A stretch of 64,000 nt of DNA from NCBI GenBank assembly GCA_050951585.1, contig JBMNJI010000006.1, positions 248,001 to 312,000 on the forward strand. The letters run 5' to 3'. Numbering within the stretch: the first letter of the stretch is position 1; each line of letters starts with the position of its first letter. This document shows positions 53,350 through 62,028 of the stretch, piece after piece. The translations under genes and the position numbers were made by a program. The notes beneath the pieces are model-generated. The model was given only the letters and a program-made list of their open reading frames with translations. It was not told the origin of the DNA and searched no databases. This DNA comes from UBA3937 sp050951585. Its GTDB lineage: Bacteria; Bacillota; Peptococcia; DRI-13; DTU073.

Positions 53350-54408
53350 TTAGAATCCCTCACCGGTAAACAAACGGGTTAGATCCTGATAGGTAATAAA
53401 GACCATCAGTAGCATCAGCAAGGCAAAACCGATAAAATGCACAAGGCTTTCCTTTTCGGGATTAATCCTCCGCCGAAAAACACCTTCATACAGTAAAAAC
53501 ACAAATCTGCCTCCGTCCAAAGCCGGTATTGGCAACATATTGATAATCCCAAGGTTGATGGAGATCAACGCCGTAAAATTAGCCAAATAGACAAAGCCGT
53601 AATGTGCCGTTTCTCCAATCAACTGAATAATACCGACGGGACCGGCTACTCCTTCGGCCGCCACTTTTCCAGTGATCAGCAGAATCAATTGTTCAATCAT
53701 GAGACCGGTAATGCGAAAAGTCTCCTCAAAGCCTTTGGCAATACCCTCAATAAACCCAATGCGCACAAAAGGCGCTTCCCGAGGCGCAATCCCGATCATC
53801 CCCACTTGTGTATTTTCATCCAAGCGGGGTGTCAAAACGAAGGTGAGAGTACCCTCACCTCTTTGAATTTCCAGTTTGAGCTCCTCGCCCGGGTGACTAT
53901 GAATAATCTCGGTCACTTCATTCCAGTTTGCGGTTGGTGCGTCATTAATGGCGATAATCCGATCCCCCGGTTTTAGACCGCCGGATTCCGCGACACTGCC
54001 GGCAATAACTTCGCCGATTTCATTGGAATATTCCTGCGGCACGCCAATTACCGAAAAAATCAGGACAAAAATAACCGCAGCCAATAAAAAATTCATAAAA
54101 GAACCGGCCACAACAATCGCCATCCGTGCCCACACAGGCTTATTATCAAAGCGTTCCTCCGGGGGAACCTCCGCATTTTCTTCAGAATTTTCCCCGGTCA
54201 TCTTACAAAAACCGCCTAAGGGAAGGGCACGAATACTATATAGGGTATCTCCTTTTTTCCTACCAATCAGTTTAGGCCCCATGCCTAAACTAAATTCTTC
54301 CACCCTGACTCCAGTTGATTTGGCCAAAATGTAATGCCCAAATTCATGTACCAGGATTATCACACTGAAAACCAGGATTGCGGCAATTAATGTTTGCACC
54401 TTGTTCAC
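53350..54408 (-). CDS. rseP: RIP metalloprotease RseP
   Basis: Site-2 protease in the membrane. HEFGH at residues 21-25, PDZ domain (GLKPGDRIIAIN near 143-154), LDGGR near 297-301; four likely transmembrane helices. GTG at 54408 and a second GTG at 54399 are both plausible starts. In the dxr-rseP-ispG-proS order, as in clostridia. Confidence 0.95.
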   Translation of the reverse strand: MNKVQTLIAAILVFSVIILVHEFGHYILAKSTGVRVEEFSLGMGPKLIGRKKGDTLYSIRALPLGGFCKMTGENSEENAEVPPEERFDNKPVWARMAIVVAGSFMNFLLAAVIFVLIFSVIGVPQEYSNEIGEVIAGSVAESGGLKPGDRIIAINDAPTANWNEVTEIIHSHPGEELKLEIQRGEGTLTFVLTPRLDENTQVGMIGIAPREAPFVRIGFIEGIAKGFEETFRITGLMIEQLILLITGKVAAEGVAGPVGIIQLIGETAHYGFVYLANFTALISINLGIINMLPIPALDGGRFVFLLYEGVFRRRINPEKESLVHFIGFALLMLLMVFITYQDLTRLFTGEGF

Positions 54409-54414
54409 TCTCCT

Positions 54415-55581
54415 CTATAAACTGGCCATAACTTCCCGCGCTTGCAGACGCGCCCATTGATCAATTTCGATAATATCATCGAGAGTATAGTTGGCGACGG
54501 AACTGTGTTTTTCCATCACCTTTTCAATAATGTGCGGAATATCAATAAATCTTATCCGGTCGGCGAGAAAATATTTGACAGCTTCCTCATTCGCCCCGTT
54601 ATAGACGGTCGTCATTGTTCCGCCAATCTTCCCCGCCGCATAAGCCAGTGTTAAACCTGGAAATCTTTCCTCATCCGGTTTTTGAAAAGTCAAAGGCGCC
54701 AGGCAAGAAAAATCCAACTTGGGAAACGTGTTCGCCTCCCGCCGGGGATAGGTCAAGGCATACTGGATCGGAACCCGCATATCCGCACACCCCAGTTGCG
54801 CAATCACAGCCCCATCCTGATATTGGACCATGGAATGAATAATACTTTGCGGATGAATGACCACTTCAATTTTCTCATAAGGTACGCCAAAAAGCCAATG
54901 GGCTTCGATGACTTCCAGGCCTTTATTGATTAGTCCCGCACAATCAACAGTAATTTTGGCGCCCATCTTCCAGTTCGGATGCTGAAGGGCTTTTTCCCGC
55001 GTGACCTGCAAGAGCTCCTCCTGCGTATAATTTAAAAACGGGCCACCGGATGCGGTCAAAAGTAGTTTATCTACCGCCTGCCGGTTTTCTTCCTCAAGGC
55101 TTTGGAAGATGGCGGAATGCTCGCTGTCTACCGGAATAATCCTGACCCCGTTTTCCTGGGCCGTACGCATTACTAATGCGCCCGCTGTGACAATTGTTTC
55201 TTTATTCGCCAAAGCAACAGTTTTTTTGTTTTTTAAAGCAGTCAGCGTCGGATCTAAACCATTAATCCCGCTAACTGATACTAAGAGTAAATCCATCTCC
55301 GCAAGATTGGCAAGGCTAACCAGGCCCTCTCTGCCGCTATATATTTCCGGTAGCTTGTGCCCCTTTCCGGCCATTAAGTCTTTCAACCGGGCTTTATCCT
55401 GATTCTCTCCAATCGATACATAGTGAGGCTGATACTTGGCAATCTGCGCGGCAAACAATTCCAGATTGGCTCCGGCGGCCATCCCCACTACCGTATATTT
55501 TTCCGGAAATTCATCCACGACTTGTAAGATCTGCCGTCCTACCGAACCGGTTGAACCTAAGATGACAATTTTATTTACCAT
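54415..55581 (-). CDS. dxr: 1-deoxy-D-xylulose 5-phosphate reductoisomerase
   Basis: Second enzyme of the MEP pathway. NADPH-binding GSTGSVG at residues 9-15, DSEHSAIFQ near 151-159, SGGPF near 178-182 and HPNWKMGAKITVD near 201-213. 388 residues. ATG behind GGAGGTAAATA. Start of the dxr-rseP-ispG-proS run. Confidence 0.97.
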   Translation of the reverse strand: MVNKIVILGSTGSVGRQILQVVDEFPEKYTVVGMAAGANLELFAAQIAKYQPHYVSIGENQDKARLKDLMAGKGHKLPEIYSGREGLVSLANLAEMDLLLVSVSGINGLDPTLTALKNKKTVALANKETIVTAGALVMRTAQENGVRIIPVDSEHSAIFQSLEEENRQAVDKLLLTASGGPFLNYTQEELLQVTREKALQHPNWKMGAKITVDCAGLINKGLEVIEAHWLFGVPYEKIEVVIHPQSIIHSMVQYQDGAVIAQLGCADMRVPIQYALTYPRREANTFPKLDFSCLAPLTFQKPDEERFPGLTLAYAAGKIGGTMTTVYNGANEEAVKYFLADRIRFIDIPHIIEKVMEKHSSVANYTLDDIIEIDQWARLQAREVMASL

Positions 55582-55648
55582 TATTTACCTCCAATACCTG
55601 ATGTCTGATGTCTGCTGCGTGATATCGTGTCTTACTAAATATATTATA

Positions 55649-56746
55649 CTAAAAATCGTGATTCCAACCTTTCAAAATTCCTTTGAGCAAAATAAAAGCA
55701 AACGGCCCGATAATAATTCCGGCAACCCCAAAGAACTGCAAACCGGCATAGATGGCAATCAGAGTTGCTAAGGGATTTAAACCGATGCTCTGAGAGAGAA
55801 TTTTCGGTTCAATTAATTGCCGGACAGTACTTACTATACCATAGATAATCAGCAAAGCAACGCCAAAGGAAATGCGGCCTGAGATAAAGGCGATTACGGC
55901 CCAGGGGATAAAAAATGCTCCTGGCCCTAAAATGGGCAAAAGATCCAACAGACCCACGATTATTCCCACGGTGAGCGCGTAATCTACCCCGATCAGATAG
56001 AGCCCCGTGATGGTAAGAAGCGCCGTAATACTGATCAGGATTGTTTCGGCTCTGAAAAAGCCCACCAGTGCACTGTTAATATGGCCGACAACCGTGCTGA
56101 CAGGCTTAATGTGTCTATTCGGGATCAGCTTATAAAAGAACTGCGAAATTTTAACTTTATCCCGGCTGATAAAAAATGTAGCTAAGGCTGAGACTATCAG
56201 GATCGTGATAAAACCGGGCAAGCCCGTCAACATTGCAAAGAGGAAATTCGTTGTTTTGCCGATAACCCCCGCTGTTTGGTCAATCAAGCTATTCATACTG
56301 TTCCGTAAAGCATCCTGGGCCTCCTGCGGCAAGGGATTACTGCTCAGATAATTCCTGACTTCTTCAATCGCATTTAGGATGTAGCCGTACCACGTTTGCG
56401 TATAGAGAGGTATTTGCTGATAAAGGTCGGATAACTCAATCACTAAGCGGGAGATCACAAAGACCATAAAAAGTGTAATGAATATTACTAGGAGGAATAA
56501 GACAAAAGCCACAGCAAGTCCCCGCTGAATCCCTTTTTTCTGTTCGAGCCAATCAACAAACGGATCAATCAAAATCGCCAGAACCAAAGCAAAAAGGAAT
56601 GGTAAGATGCCTTTCAGCAAAAGCTTCAGGACGTCAAAAAACAGCGGGATAAAATAAGCCACCGCAAAAAACAAAGTAATCATGCAAGCTAAAACAATTA
56701 AAACCTTTAAAATTGTCTTACTGTAACGCTCTAAATCAGGATTCAC
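55649..56746 (-). CDS. ytvI: YtvI-like AI-2E-family membrane protein
   Basis: A 365-residue permease-like protein with about eight helices. The PerM/AI-2E family end is clear: LLDLLPILGPGAFFIPWAV near 260-278 and RQLIEPKILSQSIGL near 306-320. Resembles sporulation integral membrane protein YtvI; transport activity is not known. GTG start two bases after the cdsA stop codon. Confidence 0.82.
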   Translation of the reverse strand: MNPDLERYSKTILKVLIVLACMITLFFAVAYFIPLFFDVLKLLLKGILPFLFALVLAILIDPFVDWLEQKKGIQRGLAVAFVLFLLVIFITLFMVFVISRLVIELSDLYQQIPLYTQTWYGYILNAIEEVRNYLSSNPLPQEAQDALRNSMNSLIDQTAGVIGKTTNFLFAMLTGLPGFITILIVSALATFFISRDKVKISQFFYKLIPNRHIKPVSTVVGHINSALVGFFRAETILISITALLTITGLYLIGVDYALTVGIIVGLLDLLPILGPGAFFIPWAVIAFISGRISFGVALLIIYGIVSTVRQLIEPKILSQSIGLNPLATLIAIYAGLQFFGVAGIIIGPFAFILLKGILKGWNHDF

Positions 56747-56748
56747 GT

Positions 56749-57549
56749 TTACAACAACCTTTCTATCATATTAATTAAATAGTAAGTAAAAGGAACAGCC
56801 AAGAGCAGACTGTCAAATCTATCTAATATCCCTCCATGTCCGGGGAGGATTTGGCCAGAATCTTTGACCTCAGCGAACCGTTTCAAGGAACTTTCCAGCA
56901 AATCCCCCAACTGTCCGATCAAAGAAACCAAAGGGGCTATACAGAGCAAAACCCGCATCTCGTGGTCAGAAAAAGCCGGGACAAAATGAATATATAGGTA
57001 AGCAACCAGCATGCTGACCAAAAGCCCTCCGGCTACTCCTTCCCAACTCTTTTTCGGACTAACGACCGGGGCAAATTTATGTTTGCCGAATAATGTCCCA
57101 ATTCCATATGCCCCTGTATCAGTGCTCCAGACAATCAGGAAGACATAGAGAATTAACCAAAAGCCGTCGGCCAATTGCCGGAGTAAGACAATATGGAAAA
57201 AGCCCCAGGAAATATAGATTGCGCCAAAAAGTGTATAGGCTAAATCTAAAGGTGTATATTCAGGATAGTTCAGGAGAAAATACCCATAGCAAAAAACCAG
57301 ATAAAAAAACAAAATATTAATGATGAATTGATATTGAACAAGATAAATTACCGGGAATAACAAAGCGCTGAGCCACAGTGGAATCGCCAGCGTCTGGCAG
57401 TGTGATTTTTTAATAATATTGCGAAATTCGGCTAGAGCCAGAAGCATTAAGATAAAGATGGCCAGTAAAAGAAAAATACCCCCCCGATATGCAAGATAAA
57501 GCAATACCGGTATCCCGATTACAGCAGTCAACACCCTTTTTAACAGCAT
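56749..57549 (-). CDS. cdsA: Phosphatidate cytidylyltransferase
   Basis: Makes CDP-diacylglycerol for phospholipids. Multi-pass membrane protein, 266 residues from the ATG at 57549 (MLLKRVL), six bases after AGGTG; GTG at 57558 is the alternative. The KKSWEGVAGG segment near 166-175 and late LPGHGGILDRFDS near 236-248 are the CdsA signature. Between uppS and ytvI. Confidence 0.96.
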   Translation of the reverse strand: MLLKRVLTAVIGIPVLLYLAYRGGIFLLLAIFILMLLALAEFRNIIKKSHCQTLAIPLWLSALLFPVIYLVQYQFIINILFFYLVFCYGYFLLNYPEYTPLDLAYTLFGAIYISWGFFHIVLLRQLADGFWLILYVFLIVWSTDTGAYGIGTLFGKHKFAPVVSPKKSWEGVAGGLLVSMLVAYLYIHFVPAFSDHEMRVLLCIAPLVSLIGQLGDLLESSLKRFAEVKDSGQILPGHGGILDRFDSLLLAVPFTYYLINMIERLL

Positions 57550-57608
57550 GATTATCACCTACAATACATATTTCACATCATTATCATGACACTTTTTCAT
57601 TTCAGGCC

Positions 57609-58382
57609 TTAGGCATTCAATCCGCCAAAGCGACGCTGCCGATGCTGGAAGTCAAAAATGGCCTGATATAAGTTCTCGGCCCGAAAGTCTGGCCAGAAAA
57701 CATCAGTAAACCAAAACTCCGTATAAGCACATTCCCAAAGCAGGTAATTACTCAACCGTTTTTCCCCGGCAGTCCGAATCAGTAAATCCGGGTCAGGTAG
57801 ACCGTTCGTGGCTAAATAGCCGGAAAAACGATCGTCATTAATACTCTCAACCTGTACTTTCCCGGCCGCCACATCTGCGGCAATCTTTTGCACGGCTTGA
57901 ATAATATCCCGTCTTCCGCCATAATTCAAAGCAATCTGTAAAAATAAGCGCTCATTATTCGCTGTCTCCTCTTCAGCCTTTCTAATCCGCGCATATGCAC
58001 TCGGCGGTAATTGCTCGATATTGCCAATTGCTTTTATCCGCACCTTATTTTTCTTCAGTGCATCCAGTTCCTTTTCAATATATTCAACCAATAATCCCAT
58101 TAGAGCATCGATTTCTTCCTGCGGTCTTTTCCAATTCTCCGTGGAGAAAGCGTACACGGTAAGATAGCGAATTCCTAACTCACCGCAAATATTCACCACA
58201 CCACGAAGAGACTCTGCTCCCGCTCTATGCCCTGCTGCCCTTGGCAGCCCCCGTTGTTGGGCCCAGCGTCCATTCCCATCCATAATAATCGCTAAATGTT
58301 CGGGCAACGCATAACCGGCAATATCCTCGACGGTGATTTTTTGGCGCTTTCCCTGCAAGAATTGCTTAATTATTCTCAGCAT
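57609..58382 (-). CDS. uppS: Undecaprenyl diphosphate synthase
   Basis: cis-Prenyltransferase that makes the lipid carrier for cell-wall synthesis. MDGNGRWA at residues 34-41, the RAAGHRAG stretch near 48, and the ELWFTD-type TEFWFTDVFWPDF near 224-236. 257 residues. Preceded by a small gene and a hairpin. Confidence 0.97.
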   Translation of the reverse strand: MLRIIKQFLQGKRQKITVEDIAGYALPEHLAIIMDGNGRWAQQRGLPRAAGHRAGAESLRGVVNICGELGIRYLTVYAFSTENWKRPQEEIDALMGLLVEYIEKELDALKKNKVRIKAIGNIEQLPPSAYARIRKAEEETANNERLFLQIALNYGGRRDIIQAVQKIAADVAAGKVQVESINDDRFSGYLATNGLPDPDLLIRTAGEKRLSNYLLWECAYTEFWFTDVFWPDFRAENLYQAIFDFQHRQRRFGGLNA

Positions 58383-58406
58383 TTAACACTAAGCTCCTCC
58401 TTATGA

Positions 58407-58429
58407 TAAAACCCCCTCATTGAGGGGGT
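58407..58429 (-). terminator. Short hairpin/U-run between the small gene and uppS
   Basis: Minus strand ACCCCCTC, 3-base loop, GAGGGGGT then TTTTATC: 8-pair GC stem, short U-run. Probably leaky because uppS and the rest of the operon lie downstream. Confidence 0.6.
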
Positions 58430-58431
58430 AA

Positions 58432-58647
58432 TCATCCAAGTGTGAAATCAGGCAGACTAAAATACCCAACGAGAATTTCCACATGATAGTTTGTCTTTTT
58501 GATGCGCATAACCCTTTTTTCCGTGTTACACTCCTTCGCATACGGATCAGCAGTATAAACAATCGCATAACGTAATTCCGGTTCATAAATGCGCAGATGT
58601 TGAATAAGTTCATCTTCCGTCATGCCTAAAAGGTTTAGATATTCCAC
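58432..58647 (-). CDS. Small conserved-looking protein between frr and uppS
   Basis: A 71-residue protein, MEYLNLLGMTEDELIQHL to FSLPDFTLG, with no catalytic motif. Clostridia related to this one often have a small protein of this size here, ending in an Arg-rich strand (EKRVMRIKK, near residues 43-51). GTG start directly after the frr stop. An overlapping frame (58401-58613) is a shadow. Confidence 0.65.
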   Translation of the reverse strand: MEYLNLLGMTEDELIQHLRIYEPELRYAIVYTADPYAKECNTEKRVMRIKKTNYHVEILVGYFSLPDFTLG

Positions 58648-58648
58648 T

Positions 58649-59206
58649 TTATACTTCCATGATCTCCTTTTCTTTCACCTCTAAAATATGCTCAATTTCT
58701 TTAGCATATTTATCCGTTAATTTTTGCATATCATCTTGTGCTTTTTTTGCTTCGTCTTCAGAGATCTCTTTACTTTTCTCTATTTTGGCTATTTTATCAT
58801 TAGCATCACGCCGGATATTGCGAACAGCCACCTTCGCTTCTTCTGCTTTCTTTTTGGCAGCTTTCACTAACTCCACTCTTCGCTCTTCCGTTAATTGCGG
58901 AATCGCAATACGTAAAATATTCCCGTCATTCGTTGGATTTAACCCTAAGTCAGATTTGAGGATCGCCTTTTCGATCTGTGCCAACAAGCTTTTATCCCAA
59001 GGCTGTACCGTTAATAGACGAGGCTCGGGCGCGGAAATATTCGCCACCTGATTGAGAGGAGTCGCCGTCCCGTAATAATCAACCTGAATTTTTTCCAGCA
59101 AAGCAGGATGAGCGCGTCCGGCTCGCATTGACGAAAAGTCCTTGCGTAATACCTCAAGGCCTTTTTTCATTTTCTCTTCAGATTCATTCATAATACTATT
59201 GATCAT
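58649..59206 (-). CDS. frr: Ribosome recycling factor
   Basis: Splits post-termination ribosomes with EF-G. 185 residues with SMRAGRAHPALLEKIQVDYYG near 26-46 and RIAIPQLTEERR near 101-112, and the long three-helix bundle. ATG after GGGAGGTAGGGTAT, 5 bases after pyrH. Confidence 0.97.
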   Translation of the reverse strand: MINSIMNESEEKMKKGLEVLRKDFSSMRAGRAHPALLEKIQVDYYGTATPLNQVANISAPEPRLLTVQPWDKSLLAQIEKAILKSDLGLNPTNDGNILRIAIPQLTEERRVELVKAAKKKAEEAKVAVRNIRRDANDKIAKIEKSKEISEDEAKKAQDDMQKLTDKYAKEIEHILEVKEKEIMEV

Positions 59207-59211
59207 ATACC

Positions 59212-59928
59212 CTACCTCCCTATGTAAGTTCCAATTTTTTCACCCAATACCGCCTTCCGGATGTTCCCCTCTTCCAATATACTAAAGACAATTAAAGGAA
59301 TATTATTATCCATACAAAGAGTTGTCGCGGTGGAGTCGATTACTCCCAAGCCCTTGTTCAAAACATCAATATACGCGAGAGAAGTAAATTTCTTGGCATC
59401 AGGGTTTTTCATGGGGTCAGAATCATAGACACCATCAACCTTCTTAGCCATGAGAATCACCTGAGCTTCAATTTCCGCGGCTCTTAAAGCCGCCGTTGTA
59501 TCGGTTGAGAAAAACGGATTGCCTGTGCCGGCGGCAAAGATGACTACCCGTCCTTTCTCCAAATGGCGCATCGCCCGTCTTCTGATATAAGGCTCGGCAA
59601 TCTGCCTCATCTCTATCGCGGAAAGCACTCTGGTGAGCACACCGTGATTCTCTAAGGCATCCTGCAAAGCCAAGGCATTAATTACCGTGGCTAACATCCC
59701 CATGTAATCAGCCGTAGCTCTATCCATTCCCCGGGCGCTTCCGGATACTCCGCGCCAGATGTTTCCCCCGCCAACCACAATAGCTGTTTGCACGCCGGCA
59801 TCAACAATTTCCTTCACCTGCCGCGAGATCGAATCTAAAATCTGATGTTCCAAGCCAAAGCCCTGTTGACCGGCCAATGCTTCACCGCTAAGTTTGATTA
59901 TCACTCGTTTATATGATGTCTGAACCAT
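59212..59928 (-). CDS. pyrH: UMP kinase
   Basis: Converts UMP to UDP. Amino-acid-kinase fold, 238 residues: KLSGEALAG near 12-20, VVGGGNIWRG near 51-60, DTTAALRAAEI near 142-152 and VYDSDPMKNP near 166-175. A terminator separates it from tsf, and a sigma-H-type promoter lies just upstream. Confidence 0.97.
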   Translation of the reverse strand: MVQTSYKRVIIKLSGEALAGQQGFGLEHQILDSISRQVKEIVDAGVQTAIVVGGGNIWRGVSGSARGMDRATADYMGMLATVINALALQDALENHGVLTRVLSAIEMRQIAEPYIRRRAMRHLEKGRVVIFAAGTGNPFFSTDTTAALRAAEIEAQVILMAKKVDGVYDSDPMKNPDAKKFTSLAYIDVLNKGLGVIDSTATTLCMDNNIPLIVFSILEEGNIRKAVLGEKIGTYIGR

Positions 59929-59956
59929 AACTCATGGAATCCTCCATTCTATATTG

Positions 59957-59985
59957 AAATTCTACACAAAAGAGTAAAATCCTTT
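59957..59985 (-). promoter_or_regulatory. Sigma-H-type promoter before pyrH
   Basis: Minus strand -35 AAAGGATTT (59977-59985), 11 bases, -10 GTAGAATTT (59957-59965). It fits the sigma-H consensus at every defined position and resembles the spoVS element closely. About 29 bases before the pyrH ATG, downstream of the tsf terminator. Confidence 0.65.
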
Positions 59986-60044
59986 TTTTATGCAAATGCC
60001 TCCCCAGGCAATGCGGCTTTCTTTTTAAGCAATGCACAGCCTGC

Positions 60045-60087
60045 ATTTTAAATAAAGAGAACACGCAGTGTTCTCTTTATTTAAAAT
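60045..60087 (-). terminator. Long perfect terminator hairpin after tsf
   Basis: Perfect 20-pair inverted repeat with a 3-base loop; core GAGAACAC / GTGTTCTC and AT-rich ends that give U-runs on either strand. It lies 22 bases after the tsf stop and separates rpsB-tsf from pyrH. Confidence 0.9.
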
Positions 60088-60108
60088 AGAATAATTTCAG
60101 CAGTACCA

Positions 60109-60756
60109 TTATTTATTCAGCTGGGCCATTACTTCATCCGCAAAATTTTCTTCTCTCTTTTGCAGTCCTTCGCCAACCTCATAACGAACAAAACGCCTTA
60201 CCTGAATATTCTCACCGATTTTTGAGATTTGTTCAACGATTAAATCCTGCACAGTTGTTTCTGGATCTTTAACATAAGGCTGCTCTAATAAACACACTTC
60301 TTTATAGTATTTTTCAATTCTTCCGGCAACCATTTTCTCCACCACTTTTTCCGGTTTCCCTTCATTAAGTGCCTGAGCTGTAAGAATCTCTTTTTCCTTG
60401 GCCAGTGCTTCAGCCGGAACGTCTTCCTTGGCCACATATTCCGGACGAGATGCGGCTATCTGCAAAGCAAGATTTTTCGCTAACTCTTTAAAAGCAGGAT
60501 TTTTAGCCACAAAATCGGTTTCACAATTCAGCTCAAGAAGAACCCCGATTCTGCCATCACCATGAATATAGGAATATACCATTCCTTCGGCCGAGATCCG
60601 TCCGGCTTTTTTCGCTGCGGCCGCCAAGCCCTTCTCCCTCAGGTATTCTACTGCTTTCTCCATATCGCCGTCTTTTTCAGCAAGAGCTTTTTTGCAATCC
60701 AAAACTCCAGCCCCGGTTCTTTCACGCAATTCTTTTACCATTTCCATCGTAATCAT
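60109..60756 (-). CDS. tsf: Elongation factor Ts
   Basis: Nucleotide exchange factor for EF-Tu. 215 residues with KELRERTGAGVLDCKKALAE near 8-27 and ELNCETDFVAKN near 75-86. Short type, lacking the extra C-terminal subdomain found in E. coli EF-Ts. ATG behind AGGAGGCGATAAAG. Confidence 0.98.
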   Translation of the reverse strand: MITMEMVKELRERTGAGVLDCKKALAEKDGDMEKAVEYLREKGLAAAAKKAGRISAEGMVYSYIHGDGRIGVLLELNCETDFVAKNPAFKELAKNLALQIAASRPEYVAKEDVPAEALAKEKEILTAQALNEGKPEKVVEKMVAGRIEKYYKEVCLLEQPYVKDPETTVQDLIVEQISKIGENIQVRRFVRYEVGEGLQKREENFADEVMAQLNK

Positions 60757-60842
60757 CTTTATCGCCTCCTATAAACCTTTTTACTGATTATTACCTTATA
60801 GTATGCCAATTTTTCTGGCGAGAGATAAGTATTAATGCGTAT

Positions 60843-60880
60843 AAAAAGAGGTGACAAGAGGTTTTCTCCCCTTCATCACC
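60843..60880 (-). terminator. Hairpin between rpsB and tsf
   Basis: Minus strand GGTGA then AAGGGG, loop, CCTCTT then TCACC, tail CTCTTTTTAT. 11 pairs in two blocks, with U-run. Probably partial termination, reducing tsf relative to rpsB. Confidence 0.7.
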
Positions 60881-60891
60881 CCTTAATATGC

Positions 60892-61836
60892 TTAGGCATT
60901 TTCCTTACTAACGGGCTTGCTTTCTTCCTGTACTTCAGCTTCCGTTGCTTTCGCTCTTGCTCTTGATTTTGCTTTTACGGGTGCCAAATCTTCTTCCAAC
61001 TGTTGTTTTGTTTCTTCAGGCTGCTGTTTTGTTTCTTCCTTCTGTTGTTCTGTTTCTTCCATCAGCGTTTGAGCTTGCTCAACTGTATCTGCTTTTGCTT
61101 CAGCCTCAGCTTCTTCGTTAGTAGCTTGTGATTCTACATAATCATTAGCTACCTCTCCTTGATTAGCTTCCAAAACAGCATCCGCTATTTTAGCGGATAA
61201 AAGTTTCACTGCTCTGATCGCATCATCGTTGCCCGGAATAACATAATCAACTTCATCGGGGTCGCAGTTGGTATCAACTATGGCCACAATCGGAATGCCA
61301 AGCCGCTTCGCCTCGGCAACGGCGATATGTTCTTTCCGCGGATCGATAATAAATAACGCTCCCGGCAAACCAGGCATATCCTTAATCCCGCCAAGGAACC
61401 TCTGCAGCTTTTCGCGTTCACCCATTAATAAAGCAACTTCTTTTTTGGGCAGAACGGCAAAAGTCCCATTCGTCTCCATTTGCTCAAGTTCTTTTAAGCG
61501 TTGAATTCTTTTCTGAATCGTATTGTAGTTAGTTAATGTACCACCTAACCAACGTTCATTGATATAGAACATCCCACAACGCTCTGCTTCTTCCTTGATT
61601 GTTTCCTGCGCTTGCTTTTTCGTCCCGACAAACAGAATATTTTTGCCTTCGGCCGCCACACTGCGGATGAATTCATAAGCCTCTTCAACTTTTTTTACTG
61701 TTTTCTGCAGATCTATAATATAAATCCCGTTTCTCTCAGTAAAAATAAATTGAGCCATCTTCGGATTCCATCTTCTGGTTTGATGACCAAAATGTACACC
61801 AGCTTCAAGCAGTTGTTTCATTGAGATCACTGACAT
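60892..61836 (-). CDS. rpsB: 30S ribosomal protein S2 with acidic C-terminal extension
   Basis: Core S2 (residues 1-228) is intact: KQLLEAGVHFGHQTRRWNPK near 7-26 and INERWLGGTLTN near 92-103, DPDEVDYVIPGNDDAIRA near 192-209. After about residue 228 an unusual 85-residue Glu/Gln/Ala/Lys tail follows, containing a three-fold EET(K/E)QQ repeat. Normal S2 is about 230-255 residues; this is 314. Own promoter and hairpin leader. Confidence 0.96.
   Translation of the reverse strand: MSVISMKQLLEAGVHFGHQTRRWNPKMAQFIFTERNGIYIIDLQKTVKKVEEAYEFIRSVAAEGKNILFVGTKKQAQETIKEEAERCGMFYINERWLGGTLTNYNTIQKRIQRLKELEQMETNGTFAVLPKKEVALLMGEREKLQRFLGGIKDMPGLPGALFIIDPRKEHIAVAEAKRLGIPIVAIVDTNCDPDEVDYVIPGNDDAIRAVKLLSAKIADAVLEANQGEVANDYVESQATNEEAEAEAKADTVEQAQTLMEETEQQKEETKQQPEETKQQLEEDLAPVKAKSRARAKATEAEVQEESKPVSKENA
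60997..61059. repeat. Three tandem 21-base repeats coding the S2 tail
   Basis: Three adjacent 21-base units (60997-61017, 61018-61038, 61039-61059) encode EETEQQK, EETKQQP and EETKQQL. In-frame, so copy changes keep the frame. Confidence 0.9.
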
Positions 61837-61880
61837 GGCTCCACCTCCTCTCCCTTGGTTTTTCCTCCGTTATTCTCCTT

Positions 61881-61914
61881 TTTACTTCAGACCAATTAGG
61901 CACCTTGAAGTAAA
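61881..61914 (-). other. Hairpin in the rpsB leader
   Basis: Minus strand TTTACTTCA, 16-base loop, TGAAGTAAA: 9 perfect pairs, about 45 bases before the rpsB start. It may be an S2 autoregulatory site or a simple leader hairpin; no consensus motif decides it. Confidence 0.5.
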
Positions 61915-61947
61915 TCAAATAACGTGTGTATTTTTACACTATGCTAT

Positions 61948-61976
61948 AGTATAACACAATCAACTCACCGCGACAA
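61948..61976 (-). promoter_or_regulatory. Sigma-A promoter of rpsB-tsf
   Basis: Minus strand -35 TTGTCG (61971-61976), 17 bases, -10 TATACT (61948-61953). Leader of about 105 bases before rpsB. Confidence 0.7.
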
Positions 61977-62028
61977 ACATTTTTATAGAAATATTTACAA
62001 AAGAATTTTCATAATAATTTGCGTACAA

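Noticed and set aside
58401..58613. Minus-strand 70-codon frame overlapping the small frr-uppS gene
   Set aside because: No ribosome site and runs into the hairpin; the other frame (58432-58647) starts right after frr and reads as a normal protein.
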